DNA of 64,000 bases from Bacteroidota bacterium (GCA_030706735.1 JAUZNZ010000010.1:89277-153276), one strand, 5' to 3'. Positions 42,943-52,295 are shown, counted from the stretch's first letter. Numbers and translations: made by a program. Notes: generated by a model not told the origin, from the sequence alone.

Positions 42943-43692
42943 TTATAGTTTTTTGATCTTAATATTACGGAACCATACTTCATTCCCGTGATCCTGCAGA
43001 TCCACATGGCCTTTCCGGAAGGTCCCGAAGTCCGGCCATTCCTTAAATTTGCTGCCGGCGACCATTTGCTTCCAGTGATCGTCCCATAAGGTGGTGGATA
43101 CGACGTTCACATTATTCAGGAACAACTTCAGATCTCCGTTGACACAGCGGATCTCGACCTGGTTCCACTCACCGACCGGTTTAACCGTCTCCCTGGAGCA
43201 GGCAATAAGATCATACAGATCGCCCGCGCGATGCTTGTGGATCTTTCCGTCCGGATGCCCTTCGTTGTCCAGCACCTGCATCTCGAGGCCCGTCATGTAG
43301 GACTCGGGATATTTGGCCGGATCATCTTTTACATAAAAAATGATGCCACTGTTCCCCTTCGGTGAAATTTTCCATTCCAGCTTCAGGTCAAAATTGCCGT
43401 ATTCGCGGTCGGTCAGCAGGTCGCCCTTTCCCTTGCGGGCGGGGTTCATGTGGAGGGCGCCGTCCTTTGCCTCCCATTGCGTTTCCTTTGGCCTGGCATA
43501 GGTATGCCATCCTTTCATGGACTGTCCGTCGAACAGCAACGCCCAGCCCTGCCGTTTTTCTACTACGCTCAGTGTGTTGGGAGCCTGCGACAACGATGAT
43601 GCCGCCACCCGGGCCGGTCGGAACGAAGGGGTGACGATCATCAGAGCAAGCGGAATGATGATCGTGGCGGCGACCTGTGGAAACTTATTCAT
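42943..43692 (-). CDS. DUF1080 protein (3-keto-disaccharide hydrolase/lyase family)
   Basis: The start MNKFPQVAATIIIPLALMIV at 43692 gives 249 residues with a signal peptide. The single concanavalin-like domain has LFDGQSMKGWHTYARP, YGNFDLKLEWKISPKGNSGIIFYV, GLEMQVLDNEGHPDG, RAGDLYDLI and GHVDLQDHGNEVWFRNIKIK, all diagnostic of DUF1080. Members of this family are now associated with cleavage of 3-keto-glycosides; that the substrate here is a 3-keto-disaccharide is inferred from family and neighbours. A cytochrome c gene lies upstream and the ThuA gene downstream. Confidence 0.9.
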   Translation of the reverse strand: MNKFPQVAATIIIPLALMIVTPSFRPARVAASSLSQAPNTLSVVEKRQGWALLFDGQSMKGWHTYARPKETQWEAKDGALHMNPARKGKGDLLTDREYGNFDLKLEWKISPKGNSGIIFYVKDDPAKYPESYMTGLEMQVLDNEGHPDGKIHKHRAGDLYDLIACSRETVKPVGEWNQVEIRCVNGDLKLFLNNVNVVSTTLWDDHWKQMVAGSKFKEWPDFGTFRKGHVDLQDHGNEVWFRNIKIKKL

Positions 43693-43718
43693 CGGCGAGT
43701 AGGTTGAAAAGTGAGCGT

Positions 43719-44141
43719 TTATTTTTTCAGGGAAAGGATATATTGGACCATCAGCCTGATATCCGCCTCTTTCAGGGCGGGATGCGGGGTCATCGGCACG
43801 GTGCCCCACACGCCGGTTCCGCCTGTTTGGACCTTTTTCACCAGCCTGTCGATCGTGGTATCGGCTGCCGGGCTGTATTTGTCCGCGACCTGGCTATAGG
43901 CGGGACCGGTGGTCACGCCGGTCGATGATTCCTGCAGGCGATGGCAGGTTGTGCAATCGCTGGCGGCAATCAACTCCAATCCTTTTTCGCTTGGGGCGGA
44001 CGATACGGCCGGACCATTTCCCTTCGCACCGGCCGAATCGGAATTGCCTGATCTTCCGCCTCCGTTGCCGCAGGCCGCAGCCATCAGGGTGACGGCCAGG
44101 AGGCCGCACAAGACGCCAGGCATGGTTTTACTCACGTTCAT
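43719..44141 (-). CDS. Class I cytochrome c lipoprotein
   Basis: Periplasmic, lipid-anchored electron carrier. The 140 residues have a lipobox ending AAAC (Cys24), a Gly/Ser-rich linker, the haem motif CTTCH (Cys63, Cys66, His67) and axial Met117 in TVPMTPHP. The C-terminal helix ADIRLMVQYILSL is typical of cytochrome c551-like domains. It is the likely electron acceptor for the GMC dehydrogenases in the opposite arm, as in flavoprotein glucose or glucoside dehydrogenases. Confidence 0.9.
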   Translation of the reverse strand: MNVSKTMPGVLCGLLAVTLMAAACGNGGGRSGNSDSAGAKGNGPAVSSAPSEKGLELIAASDCTTCHRLQESSTGVTTGPAYSQVADKYSPAADTTIDRLVKKVQTGGTGVWGTVPMTPHPALKEADIRLMVQYILSLKK

Positions 44142-44195
44142 GTTTAGTCGATTTATGTGTTGTTTTGCAAAAGCTGGCTCAAGTTCCGAAATAAT

Positions 44196-45251
44196 TCACT
44201 TCAATCCCAGAACACGGCGATTAAATTTTTCGTTGCTGCCCGTGCCGGCGAAGTCGTCGAAAGCCTTTTCCGTCACGCGAATGATATGCTCCCTGATGAA
44301 TGGCGCGCCTTCGCGGGCTCCATCTTCGGGATGTTTAAGGCAACATTCCCATTCCAGTACGGCCCATCCGGGGTAGTCGTAGGCAGCCAGCTTACTAAAG
44401 ATGGAGCTAAAGTCCACCTGTCCGTCGCCCAATGAGCGAAAACGGCCGGCGCGGTCGAGCCAGCCCTGGTAGCCCCCGTAAACGCCTTGCTTGCCCGTGG
44501 GGTTGAATTCCGCGTCCTTGACGTGGAACATCCGGATCCGTTCGTGATAATTGTCGATATATTCAAGGTAATCGAGGCATTGCAGGACAAAGTGGGAAGG
44601 ATCGTAGAGCAGGCAGGCTCGCGGGTGATTGCCCGTGTGATGAAGGAACATTTCATACGTGATCCCGTCGTGCAGGTCTTCGCCCGGATGGATCTCGTAA
44701 CAAAGGTCAACCCCGCAGGCATCGAATTCGTTCAGGATGGGTAGCCAGCGTGCAGCCAGCTCCTTGAATCCGGTCTCTACTAACCCCGCCGGCCGCTGTG
44801 GCCAGGGGTAGACCGTGGGCCAAAGGAGGGCGCCGCTAAAGGTCGCATGCGCATCGAGACCGAGGTTCTGCGAGGCCTTTGCCGCATATTTCAATTGCCG
44901 GACGGCCCATTCGGTCCGGGCCGAAGGATTACCATGCACCTCCGCAGGCGCAAATCCGTCGAAAAGAGCATCGTAGGCGGGGTGTACTGCTACGAGCTGC
45001 CCCTGTAGGTGCGTCGATAGTTCGGTGATCACGAGCCCGGCCTGCTCAACGGTTCCCCTGATCTCGTCCGCATAGGTCTTGCTCTCTGCCGCCCGCTGCA
45101 GGTCGATGCAACGGCTGTCCCAGGTGGGGATCTGTACCCCGGCATAGCCCAGGCCGGCTGCCCATTTGCAGATCGATGGCAGCGAATGGAAGGGCGCCTG
45201 GTCTCCCATGAACTGGGCCAGGAAGATGCCGGGTCCTTTGATGGTTTTCAT
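44196..45251 (-). CDS. Cytosolic sugar phosphate isomerase/epimerase-like TIM-barrel protein
   Basis: The 351 residues have no signal peptide. The metal-site pattern is CYEIHPGEDLHD, LLYDPSHFVLQ, MFHVKDAEF and AVLEWECC. Such proteins beside Gfo/Idh dehydrogenases (for example E. coli YcjR beside YcjS) epimerise 3-keto sugars; the same role is plausible here but inferred. It lies between the Gfo/Idh gene and the cytochrome gene in the left arm. Confidence 0.87.
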   Translation of the reverse strand: MKTIKGPGIFLAQFMGDQAPFHSLPSICKWAAGLGYAGVQIPTWDSRCIDLQRAAESKTYADEIRGTVEQAGLVITELSTHLQGQLVAVHPAYDALFDGFAPAEVHGNPSARTEWAVRQLKYAAKASQNLGLDAHATFSGALLWPTVYPWPQRPAGLVETGFKELAARWLPILNEFDACGVDLCYEIHPGEDLHDGITYEMFLHHTGNHPRACLLYDPSHFVLQCLDYLEYIDNYHERIRMFHVKDAEFNPTGKQGVYGGYQGWLDRAGRFRSLGDGQVDFSSIFSKLAAYDYPGWAVLEWECCLKHPEDGAREGAPFIREHIIRVTEKAFDDFAGTGSNEKFNRRVLGLK

Positions 45252-45284
45252 ATCGTCATGTTTTTTCGGTGCGAGGTGAATGAT

Positions 45285-46457
45285 TTAGCCGGGGATCTCA
45301 AAAAAGGTCCACTTTTCCAGGCTTTCGTTGCTTTTTACCACATTCTCGATAAAGGCCATGCCCCTTACGCCATCTTCAATGCCGGGAAAGTCAAGCGCCT
45401 CCTTGGTAGGCGTCGTCCCATCCAGCCGGGCGGCCAGCGTCAGGGCAAAATTCCGGTAGAGGTTTCCGAAGGCCTCCAGATAGCCTTCCGGGTGACCGCC
45501 CGGCGTACGGCAATTGTGCGTGGCTGCTTCGGAAAGAATACTCGCGTAATTACTGCCGGCGCGGTAGATCTGGGCGGGAGCATCCAGCCATTTTACCAGC
45601 AAGGTATTGGGTTCCTGCTGCGCCCACTCGATGCCGCCCTTTTCTCCGTACACGCGTATCTTCAAGGGGTTCTCTTCCCCGGCTGCGACCTGCGAAGCGA
45701 TGAGGGTACCGGTGGCGCCATTGTCGAACCTGAGCAGGACGTTCCCGTCGTCATCCAGCGCCCTGCCTTCCACGAAAATGCTCAGGTCGGCACAGAGCTG
45801 CGTGATCCGGAGTCCGCTCACATATTCGGCGAGGTGCGCGGCATGCGTGCCGATATCTCCCATGCAACCGCTCTTTCCCGAGCGGCTCGGGTCGGTGCGC
45901 CATTCAGCCTGCTTGCTGCCGTCTCTTTCGGAAAGGCGGCTCAGCCAACCCTGTGGATACTCCACATAGATCTTCCTGATCTTTCCGAACGCGCCCTCAT
46001 TCACCATGCGGCGGGCCTGTTTTACCATGGGATAGCCGGCATACGTATGCGTAAGGCAAAGCAGCAGCCCCGTTTGTTTCAGGCGGTCCTGCAATTGTCT
46101 GGCTTCCGACAGGGAATAGACCATGGGTTTTTCGATCACCACATGGAAGCCTTTTTCGAGCGCGAGCATGGCCGGCCCAAAATGGGCATGGTTGGGCGTC
46201 ACGATGACGACAAAATCCATTCTGTCTCCTTCGGGCAGCCTGCTCTCCTTTTGGATCATCTCTTCGTAGTTGGGATAGATCCTGTCCTCCGGAAGGAACA
46301 AGTCCAGGCCGGACTGCCTGGCATTCGCCGGGTTGCTGCTGAACGCCCCGCAAACCAGTTCGATTAGTCCATCCATATTGGCGGCAATGCGATGAACGGC
46401 GCCGATGAACGCATTCCTGCCGCCGCCGATCATGCCCATCCTTAATTTTCTATTCAT
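45285..46457 (-). CDS. Cytosolic Gfo/Idh/MocA oxidoreductase
   Basis: The start MNRKLRMGMIGGGRNAFIG at 46457 gives 390 residues without a signal peptide. The Rossmann motif is IGGGRNAFIGAVHR, the catalytic lysine lies in VVIEKPMVYS and the Asp/His pair in GCMGDIGTHAAHLAEYVSG. It is the first gene of the left arm and is likely the NAD-dependent dehydrogenase (or reductase) step of the sugar pathway. TATATTTG on the minus strand (46496-46489) provides its promoter. Confidence 0.88.
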   Translation of the reverse strand: MNRKLRMGMIGGGRNAFIGAVHRIAANMDGLIELVCGAFSSNPANARQSGLDLFLPEDRIYPNYEEMIQKESRLPEGDRMDFVVIVTPNHAHFGPAMLALEKGFHVVIEKPMVYSLSEARQLQDRLKQTGLLLCLTHTYAGYPMVKQARRMVNEGAFGKIRKIYVEYPQGWLSRLSERDGSKQAEWRTDPSRSGKSGCMGDIGTHAAHLAEYVSGLRITQLCADLSIFVEGRALDDDGNVLLRFDNGATGTLIASQVAAGEENPLKIRVYGEKGGIEWAQQEPNTLLVKWLDAPAQIYRAGSNYASILSEAATHNCRTPGGHPEGYLEAFGNLYRNFALTLAARLDGTTPTKEALDFPGIEDGVRGMAFIENVVKSNESLEKWTFFEIPG

Positions 46458-46488
46458 GAGTGGCTGATTTGATGAAAATTGCAGGGTA

Positions 46489-46496
46489 CAAATATA
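46489..46496 (-). promoter_or_regulatory. Promoter -7 element of the left sugar arm
   Basis: The minus-strand read of 46496-46489 is TATATTTG, an exact match, 31 bases before the ATG at 46457. It shares the 150-base divergent region with the MFS gene. Confidence 0.55.
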
Positions 46497-46607
46497 AGGG
46501 CCCCGTAAAAAAAATCGCGGATTATAGCGTTTAGCAGGGTCTTTATTTAAAAATAAAAAATTACATTTAGGACCTAACGAATTCAAGATTACCTAAACCA
46601 ACTTGCC

Positions 46608-47846
46608 ATGACTGCCCATATCGACCAAAGGAAGCTTTTTTTGGCCAGCCGCATCGCACTTATATTTACGGCGATGACCTTTGCCTTCCGCGCCTCTTTA
46701 CAGGGTGTTTGGGGGGATCAATTCCATCTTGACAAAGAGCAACTGGGCTGGATCTTCAGCCCCGCGTTCTATGGCTTTACCCTTGCCATGATCTTCGGGG
46801 GGCCATTATGCGATGTATTGGGCATGAAGAGGCTCCTGGGCCTTGCCTTTATCGGGCATATCGCCGGTGCGATCATCTACCTGACCGCAACCAATGCCAC
46901 CATGTTGTTTGTAGGTACTTTATGCATCGGGATCGGGAATGGGATGGTGGAGGCCGCCTGCAACCCGCTTGTAGTGACTCTTTATCCCACAAATAAGACG
47001 ACCATGCTGAACCGCTTCCACGTTTGGTTCCCCGGCGGCATCGCCCTGGGTGGTCTGATCTCCTACTTATTGATGGACCAATTAAAGTTGGGATGGCATG
47101 TGCTGATCTATGTGCTGTTCATTCCCGCAATAATCTATGGAGTGCTGTTCTGGAAACTGGAATTTCCAAAGACGGAACGGGTTACTTCGGGGGTGAGCAC
47201 AAAAGATATGTTCCTTTCCTGCCTGGGCCCCTTGTTCCTGGTCATGCTGGCCTGCATGTTCCTGACCGCGGCCACGGAACTGGGCACTAATCAGTGGCTG
47301 ACCGCCCTGTTGCAGGGAGCGGGCGTTTCGGGGATCCTGGTGCTCGTATTCATCAACGGCCTCATGGCGATCGGCCGCTCCTTCGCGGGACCGGTGGTGC
47401 ACCGGTTGAACCCCAATGGGATGCTGATCCTGTCATCCTTTTTTGCCTGTATCGGGCTGCTGTTGCTGAGCAAGGCAAGCGGATATTATGCCTTTGGGGC
47501 GGCCTTCGTCTTTGCTGCGGGGATTTGTTTTTTCTGGCCGACAATGCTCGGGTTCGTGTCCGAATACCTCCCGAAGACGGGCGCGCTTGGCCTGTCCCTG
47601 ATGGGAGGTGCGGGAATGTTCTCGACGTCGTTGATCCTCCCGCTGATGGGGAAATGGTTCGACAATTTTAAAGCGACGGCCATCGCCTCCGGTGCGACCC
47701 CGACTGATGCCGATGCGATCGCCGGATCAAATACCTTTATGAAGGTGGCGATCATGCCGGCCGTCCTGATCGTGGTATTCGTGCTGATCTACCTGGTACG
47801 GCGCAAGTCCTATGGGGTTCAGAAGGCTGCCGGGGTCGTGCATTAA
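46608..47846 (+). CDS. MFS transporter (FucP/sugar-permease-like)
   Basis: Inner-membrane proton-coupled uptake protein. The 412 residues show twelve hydrophobic segments and the inter-helix loop GGPLCDVLGMKRLLGLAF, corresponding to the MFS GxxxD-R/K-R signature. NGMVEAACNPLVVTLYP and FHVWFPGGIALGGL are typical of the fucose/sugar permease branch. It is the first gene of the right arm, transcribed away from the Gfo/Idh operon, and is a good candidate for import of the oxidised or cleaved sugar. Confidence 0.88.
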   Translation: MTAHIDQRKLFLASRIALIFTAMTFAFRASLQGVWGDQFHLDKEQLGWIFSPAFYGFTLAMIFGGPLCDVLGMKRLLGLAFIGHIAGAIIYLTATNATMLFVGTLCIGIGNGMVEAACNPLVVTLYPTNKTTMLNRFHVWFPGGIALGGLISYLLMDQLKLGWHVLIYVLFIPAIIYGVLFWKLEFPKTERVTSGVSTKDMFLSCLGPLFLVMLACMFLTAATELGTNQWLTALLQGAGVSGILVLVFINGLMAIGRSFAGPVVHRLNPNGMLILSSFFACIGLLLLSKASGYYAFGAAFVFAAGICFFWPTMLGFVSEYLPKTGALGLSLMGGAGMFSTSLILPLMGKWFDNFKATAIASGATPTDADAIAGSNTFMKVAIMPAVLIVVFVLIYLVRRKSYGVQKAAGVVH

Positions 47847-47931
47847 TGGTTTTTTAATACCCTTCATCCCATTTGGCTGGCGGGGGCTAAGCAACATTTC
47901 GTAAATTACATTTTTAACCTTGGAGCCATCT

Positions 47932-48828
47932 ATGTCCAATCAACCTTCGAGACGTGCAGCGATCAAGAATATGGTGGCAGGAACTGCGGCTTTAGGAACG
48001 ACGGGACTCCTTTCTTCCTTTGGACTGGCCGGGCCCGGCACGGGTGACCAAAAACTGACTCCCTTGAAAGGCAATATTCATCATTCGGTATGCCGTTGGT
48101 GTTATGGGGACATTCCCCTGGAAGACTTTTGCATTGCCGTGAAAAAGATCGGGATCCCCGCGATCGATCTCGTCGGGCCGGCGGATTGGCCCGTCCTGAA
48201 GCGCCATGGTATTTATTCTTCGATGTGTAATGGCGCGGAGATCAGTTTAACGAAGGGGTGGAACCATCTGGAATATCACGCCACGTTGATCAAAAATTAT
48301 ACGGAACATATCGGACTGGTCGCGAAAGCAGGCTACAAGAACCTGATCTGTTTCAGCGGGAATCGTGAAGGCATGGATGAGGAGACGGGGTGGAAGAATT
48401 GCGTGGCGGGCCTCAAACAGATCATCGGACTGGCCGAACAACAGGGAGTGACCATTCACATGGAACTATTGAACAGTAAGATCAACCATCCCGACCAGAT
48501 GTGCGATAATACGAAGTGGGGGGTGGAACTGGTGAAAAGGGTAGGTTCGGCTAACTTCAAATTGCTGTACGATATCTACCATATGCAGATCGACGAAGGA
48601 GATGTCATACGCACGATCCAGGATCATCATCAATACTTCGGGCATTATCACACGGGCGGCGTGCCGGGAAGACATGAGATCGATGAAACGCAGGAACTTT
48701 ACTATCCCGCCATCATGAAGGCGATCCTGGCCACCGGGTTCAGCGACTATGTGGCACAGGAATTTGTGCCTTCCTGGCCCGACAAATTAAAAGCTCTTGA
48801 ACAAGGCGTCAGGATTTGCGATGTATAA
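47932..48828 (+). CDS. Tat-exported hydroxypyruvate-isomerase-like TIM-barrel protein
   Basis: The start ATG 47932 (MSNQPSRRAAIKNMVAGTAALG) gives 298 residues with a Tat-like signal (SRRAAIK). The metal-site pattern is IHMELLNSK, KLLYDIYHMQIDEGDVI, GHYHTGGVPGRHEID and YVAQEFVPSW, as in hydroxypyruvate isomerase-like proteins. Given two flanking sugar dehydrogenase systems it may isomerise, epimerise or eliminate a 3-keto sugar in the periplasm. TACATTT at 47906-47912, 20 bases upstream, repeats the motif found before the MFS gene. Confidence 0.85.
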   Translation: MSNQPSRRAAIKNMVAGTAALGTTGLLSSFGLAGPGTGDQKLTPLKGNIHHSVCRWCYGDIPLEDFCIAVKKIGIPAIDLVGPADWPVLKRHGIYSSMCNGAEISLTKGWNHLEYHATLIKNYTEHIGLVAKAGYKNLICFSGNREGMDEETGWKNCVAGLKQIIGLAEQQGVTIHMELLNSKINHPDQMCDNTKWGVELVKRVGSANFKLLYDIYHMQIDEGDVIRTIQDHHQYFGHYHTGGVPGRHEIDETQELYYPAIMKAILATGFSDYVAQEFVPSWPDKLKALEQGVRICDV

Positions 48829-48877
48829 GGAGCTTTAACAAAATGTATTTTGAACACTAAACAAAAGGGGTACGATT

Positions 48878-50557
48878 ATGGCCGACAATACGTATGATGC
48901 AATTGTGATCGGGTCGGGTATCAGCGGAGGCTGGGCTGCCAAAGAGCTAACCGAAAAAGGATTGAAGGTGCTGATGCTTGAACGGGGGCGGGACATCGTG
49001 CACATTAAGGATTATGTGAATGCCAATAAAGAGGCCTGGGATTATCCTCACCGCGGCCATCCTACAGAACAAATGAAGAAGGACTACCCGGTATTGAAAC
49101 GGGATTATCCCTTGAGCGAGACCAACCTGGACTACTGGGTCAAGGATTGGGAATGCCCCTATACGGAGGTCAAACGCTTTGACTGGTTCCGCGGGTATCA
49201 TGTCGGAGGCCGTTCTCTGATGTGGGGCAGGCAGAGCTATCGTTGGAGCGATTTCGATTTCGAAGCCAATGCCAAGGAAGGCATCGCCATCGACTGGCCC
49301 ATCCGATACAAGGAGATTGCGCCCTGGTACGACTACGTGGAGAAATTCGCGGGCATCAGCGGCTCGAAGGAGGGTTTGCCACAGTTGCCGGACGGGCAGT
49401 ATCTTCCGCCATACGACATGACCTGCGTGGAAAAGGATATTTCGGCCAGGCTGAAAGAACATTATAAGGGAGCGCGGGCCATGATCATCGGCCGTGTCGC
49501 CAATATAACGGTGCCGCATGGTGGCCGGGTCGGGTGCCAGTTCCGCAACAAATGCGCTCTCGGCTGTCCCTTCGGAGGGTATTTCAGCACGCAATCTTCC
49601 ACCCTCCCGGCAGCGGTCGCTACGGGCAATCTGACGCTACGGCCCTGGTCGATCGTGACCAAGATCCTCTACGACCTTGATGCGAAGAGAGCGAGCGGCG
49701 TAGAGGTGCTGGATGCGGAAACGAATAAGACCTATGTATTCAAATCGAAGATCATTTTCCTGAACGCGTCGACCCTGAATAGCGCCTGGATCCTGATGAA
49801 TTCCGCGACGGAGATCTGGCCCGACGGGCTCGGCAGCAGCAGTGGCCAGCTTGGCCACAACCTGATGGATCACCATCTCGGCGTGGGCGCATCGGGTACG
49901 GTGGAAGGATACGAAGACAAATATTATTACGGACGCCGGGCCAATGGCATTTACGTGCCGCGTTATCGCAATCTCTTCGGGGACAAGCGCGATTACCTTC
50001 GCGGATTTGGCTATCAGGGTGGGGGAGGCCGGGATGGATATCAGCATGAGGTGGCGGAATACAATATCGGAAAGGAATATAAGGAGGCCCTTACCGAACC
50101 GGGACCCTGGAGGATGAATCTCGGAGGGTTCGGAGAGATCCTGCCTTATCATGAGAACAAGGTCACCCTCGACAAAACGAAAAAAGATAAATGGGGCTTG
50201 AACGTCCTGTCGATCGATTGCGAGCTCAAGGAAAACGAATTGAAAATGCGCAAGGACATGAAGGACGATGCGGTCGAAATGCTGGAGGCCGCCGGGGTCA
50301 AGGATGTAAAAAGCCGTGATGCCGATGGGTTCCCCGGTCGCGGCATTCATGAAATGGGCACGGCGCGCATGGGCAAGGACCCGAAGAGTTCCGTATTGAA
50401 CTCTTACAATCAGGTGTGGGATGCGAAGAACGTATTCGTTACGGACGGGGCCTTCATGGTATCGGCGGCCTGCGTGAATCCATCACTTACCTATATGGCG
50501 ATGACGGCCAGGGCAGCCGATCATGCGATTAGTGAACTCAAAAAAGGAAATATCTGA
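48878..50557 (+). CDS. GMC-family FAD dehydrogenase with predicted [3Fe-4S] site, copy 1
   Basis: Large catalytic subunit of a periplasmic flavoprotein sugar dehydrogenase. The 559 residues have the FAD fold at the N-terminus (IVIGSGISGGWAAKELTEKG), GGRSLMWGRQSYRW and the C-terminal HEMGTARMG (His491) and NPSLTYMAMTARAADH (Asn534). Cys220, Cys226 and Cys230 form C-x5-C-x3-C, the same spacing as the [3Fe-4S] ligands of bacterial FAD glucose dehydrogenase. There is no signal peptide of its own, so co-export with the Tat-signal subunit-3 protein is expected. The stop overlaps the next start (TGATG). Confidence 0.92.
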   Translation: MADNTYDAIVIGSGISGGWAAKELTEKGLKVLMLERGRDIVHIKDYVNANKEAWDYPHRGHPTEQMKKDYPVLKRDYPLSETNLDYWVKDWECPYTEVKRFDWFRGYHVGGRSLMWGRQSYRWSDFDFEANAKEGIAIDWPIRYKEIAPWYDYVEKFAGISGSKEGLPQLPDGQYLPPYDMTCVEKDISARLKEHYKGARAMIIGRVANITVPHGGRVGCQFRNKCALGCPFGGYFSTQSSTLPAAVATGNLTLRPWSIVTKILYDLDAKRASGVEVLDAETNKTYVFKSKIIFLNASTLNSAWILMNSATEIWPDGLGSSSGQLGHNLMDHHLGVGASGTVEGYEDKYYYGRRANGIYVPRYRNLFGDKRDYLRGFGYQGGGGRDGYQHEVAEYNIGKEYKEALTEPGPWRMNLGGFGEILPYHENKVTLDKTKKDKWGLNVLSIDCELKENELKMRKDMKDDAVEMLEAAGVKDVKSRDADGFPGRGIHEMGTARMGKDPKSSVLNSYNQVWDAKNVFVTDGAFMVSAACVNPSLTYMAMTARAADHAISELKKGNI

Positions 50558-52272
50558 TGCCGGGCGACTCACTACAGGTCAACAATAAGGCGAAGCCGCA
50601 GAATACCTACGACGCCATCGTGATCGGGTCGGGCATCAGCGGCGGCTGGGCGGCCAAAGAGCTGACCGAAAAGGGACTGCGTACCCTCATGCTTGAGCGA
50701 GGGCGGAATTTCGAGCACATCAAGGACTATGAATCGGCAAAGAAAGACCCCTGGGATTTTCCGCATCGCGGAAAGGTGACACAACAGCAGAAGAAGGACC
50801 ATCCGTATATTGCGAGAAATTGGGGCGCCACCGAGGCCGTCATGGACTATTGGGCCAAGGATGTCGACTGTCCCTATACTGAGATCAAACCATTCAACTG
50901 GTGGCGGGCCTATCAGTTGGGTGGCAGGTCGATCTTGTGGGGAAGGCAGAGCTACCGGTGGAGCGACCACGATTTCGAGGCCAATGCGCGCGACGGATGG
51001 GCGATCGACTGGCCGATCCGCTATAAGGATCTGGCGCCGTGGTACGATCACGTGGAGAAATTCGCCGGCGTGAGCGGATCGATGGAAGGACTGGAGCAGT
51101 TACCGGACGGTCAGTTCCTGCCCCCGATGGAAATGAATTGCGTCGAGCGGGATGTGGCGGCGCGGATCAAGGACCATTATAAGGGCCAGCGACATATGAT
51201 CATCGGCCGCTCGGCAAACCTCACGGCGCCCATACCCGGCAGAACCCAATGCCAATTCAGGAACCGTTGCTGGGAGGGTTGTCCGTTCGGCGGCTATTTC
51301 AGCACGCAGTCTTCGACCTTGCCCGCGGCCGTTGCCACAGGATTGCTGACCGTGCGTCCCTGGTCGATCGTTACCAGGATTCTGTATGACAAGGACAAGA
51401 AAAAAGCGGAAGGCGTTGAAGTGTTGGATGCGGAAACCAACAAGACCTATACATTCTATGCCAAGGTCGTCTTCGTCAATGCCAGCACGCTGAACAGCGC
51501 CTGGGTACTGATGAATTCGGCGACCGACGTGTGGCCGGGGGGCCTGGGCAGCAGCAGCGGCGAATTGGGCCACAATATCATGGATCATCATTATAACCTC
51601 GGCGCCGCAGGCGAGATGGAAGGATATGAAGATAAATATTATTACGGGCGCCGGGCCAACGGCATTTATATCGTTCGGTTCGCCAACCTCTTCGGCGATA
51701 AACGGGACTACCTGCGCGGATATGGTTATCAGGGCGCGGCAAGCCGCGATGGATGGCAGCGAAGTGTTGCTGAACTCAACATCGGGGCAGAATACAAAGA
51801 GGCCTTGTCGGAACCCGGACAGTGGACGATCGGGATTTCGGGGTTCGGGGAACTGTTGCCTTACCATGAGAACATGATCTCGCTCGATAAGCAAAAAAAG
51901 GACAAGTGGGGCCTGCCTGTACTGGCGATGGATGCCGAGCTCAAGGATAACGAAAAGAAGATGCGGAAGGATATCGTGAAGGAGGGTATGGCGATGCTGG
52001 AGGCGGCAGGCGCTAAAAATGTACGTTCCTGGGACAGCGGTCATAACGTGGGGGACGGCATTCATGAGATGGGGTCCGCCAGAATGGGCAAGGATCCGCG
52101 AAGTTCGGTGCTGAATGCACATAACCAGGTCTGGGATGCCAGGAACGTGTTCGTGACCGACGGATCGGCCATGGTGTCGTCGGCTTGCCAGAACCCTTCT
52201 TTGACGTACATGGCCATGACGGCCAGAGCGGCGGACCATGCCGTGAGCGAGTTGAAAAAAGGAAATATTTGA
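50557..52272 (+). CDS. GMC-family FAD dehydrogenase with predicted [3Fe-4S] site, copy 2
   Basis: Tandem paralogue of the previous gene, 571 residues, with an 11-12 residue N-terminal extension before NTYDAIVIGSGISGGWAAKELTEKG. The cysteine triplet is conserved (Cys232, Cys238, Cys242), as are HEMGSARMG and NPSLTYMAMTARAADHAVSELKKGNI. The copies are similar over their whole length but differ in substrate-side loops (for example HYNLGAAGEMEGYED versus HLGVGASGTVEGYED), so divergent specificity or a heterodimer is possible. It is followed 23 bases later by the subunit-3 gene. Confidence 0.92.
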   Translation: MPGDSLQVNNKAKPQNTYDAIVIGSGISGGWAAKELTEKGLRTLMLERGRNFEHIKDYESAKKDPWDFPHRGKVTQQQKKDHPYIARNWGATEAVMDYWAKDVDCPYTEIKPFNWWRAYQLGGRSILWGRQSYRWSDHDFEANARDGWAIDWPIRYKDLAPWYDHVEKFAGVSGSMEGLEQLPDGQFLPPMEMNCVERDVAARIKDHYKGQRHMIIGRSANLTAPIPGRTQCQFRNRCWEGCPFGGYFSTQSSTLPAAVATGLLTVRPWSIVTRILYDKDKKKAEGVEVLDAETNKTYTFYAKVVFVNASTLNSAWVLMNSATDVWPGGLGSSSGELGHNIMDHHYNLGAAGEMEGYEDKYYYGRRANGIYIVRFANLFGDKRDYLRGYGYQGAASRDGWQRSVAELNIGAEYKEALSEPGQWTIGISGFGELLPYHENMISLDKQKKDKWGLPVLAMDAELKDNEKKMRKDIVKEGMAMLEAAGAKNVRSWDSGHNVGDGIHEMGSARMGKDPRSSVLNAHNQVWDARNVFVTDGSAMVSSACQNPSLTYMAMTARAADHAVSELKKGNI

Positions 52273-52295
52273 TTCATCCTTATAAAGAGCATACT

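Noticed and set aside
45186..46367. Long plus-strand open frame (393 codons) opposite the Gfo/Idh gene
   Set aside because: It is a shadow of the conserved dehydrogenase gene on the minus strand and has no recognisable motif.
51100..52239. Minus-strand open frame (379 codons) opposite the second GMC gene
   Set aside because: Antisense to a strongly conserved flavoprotein; composition typical of shadow frames.
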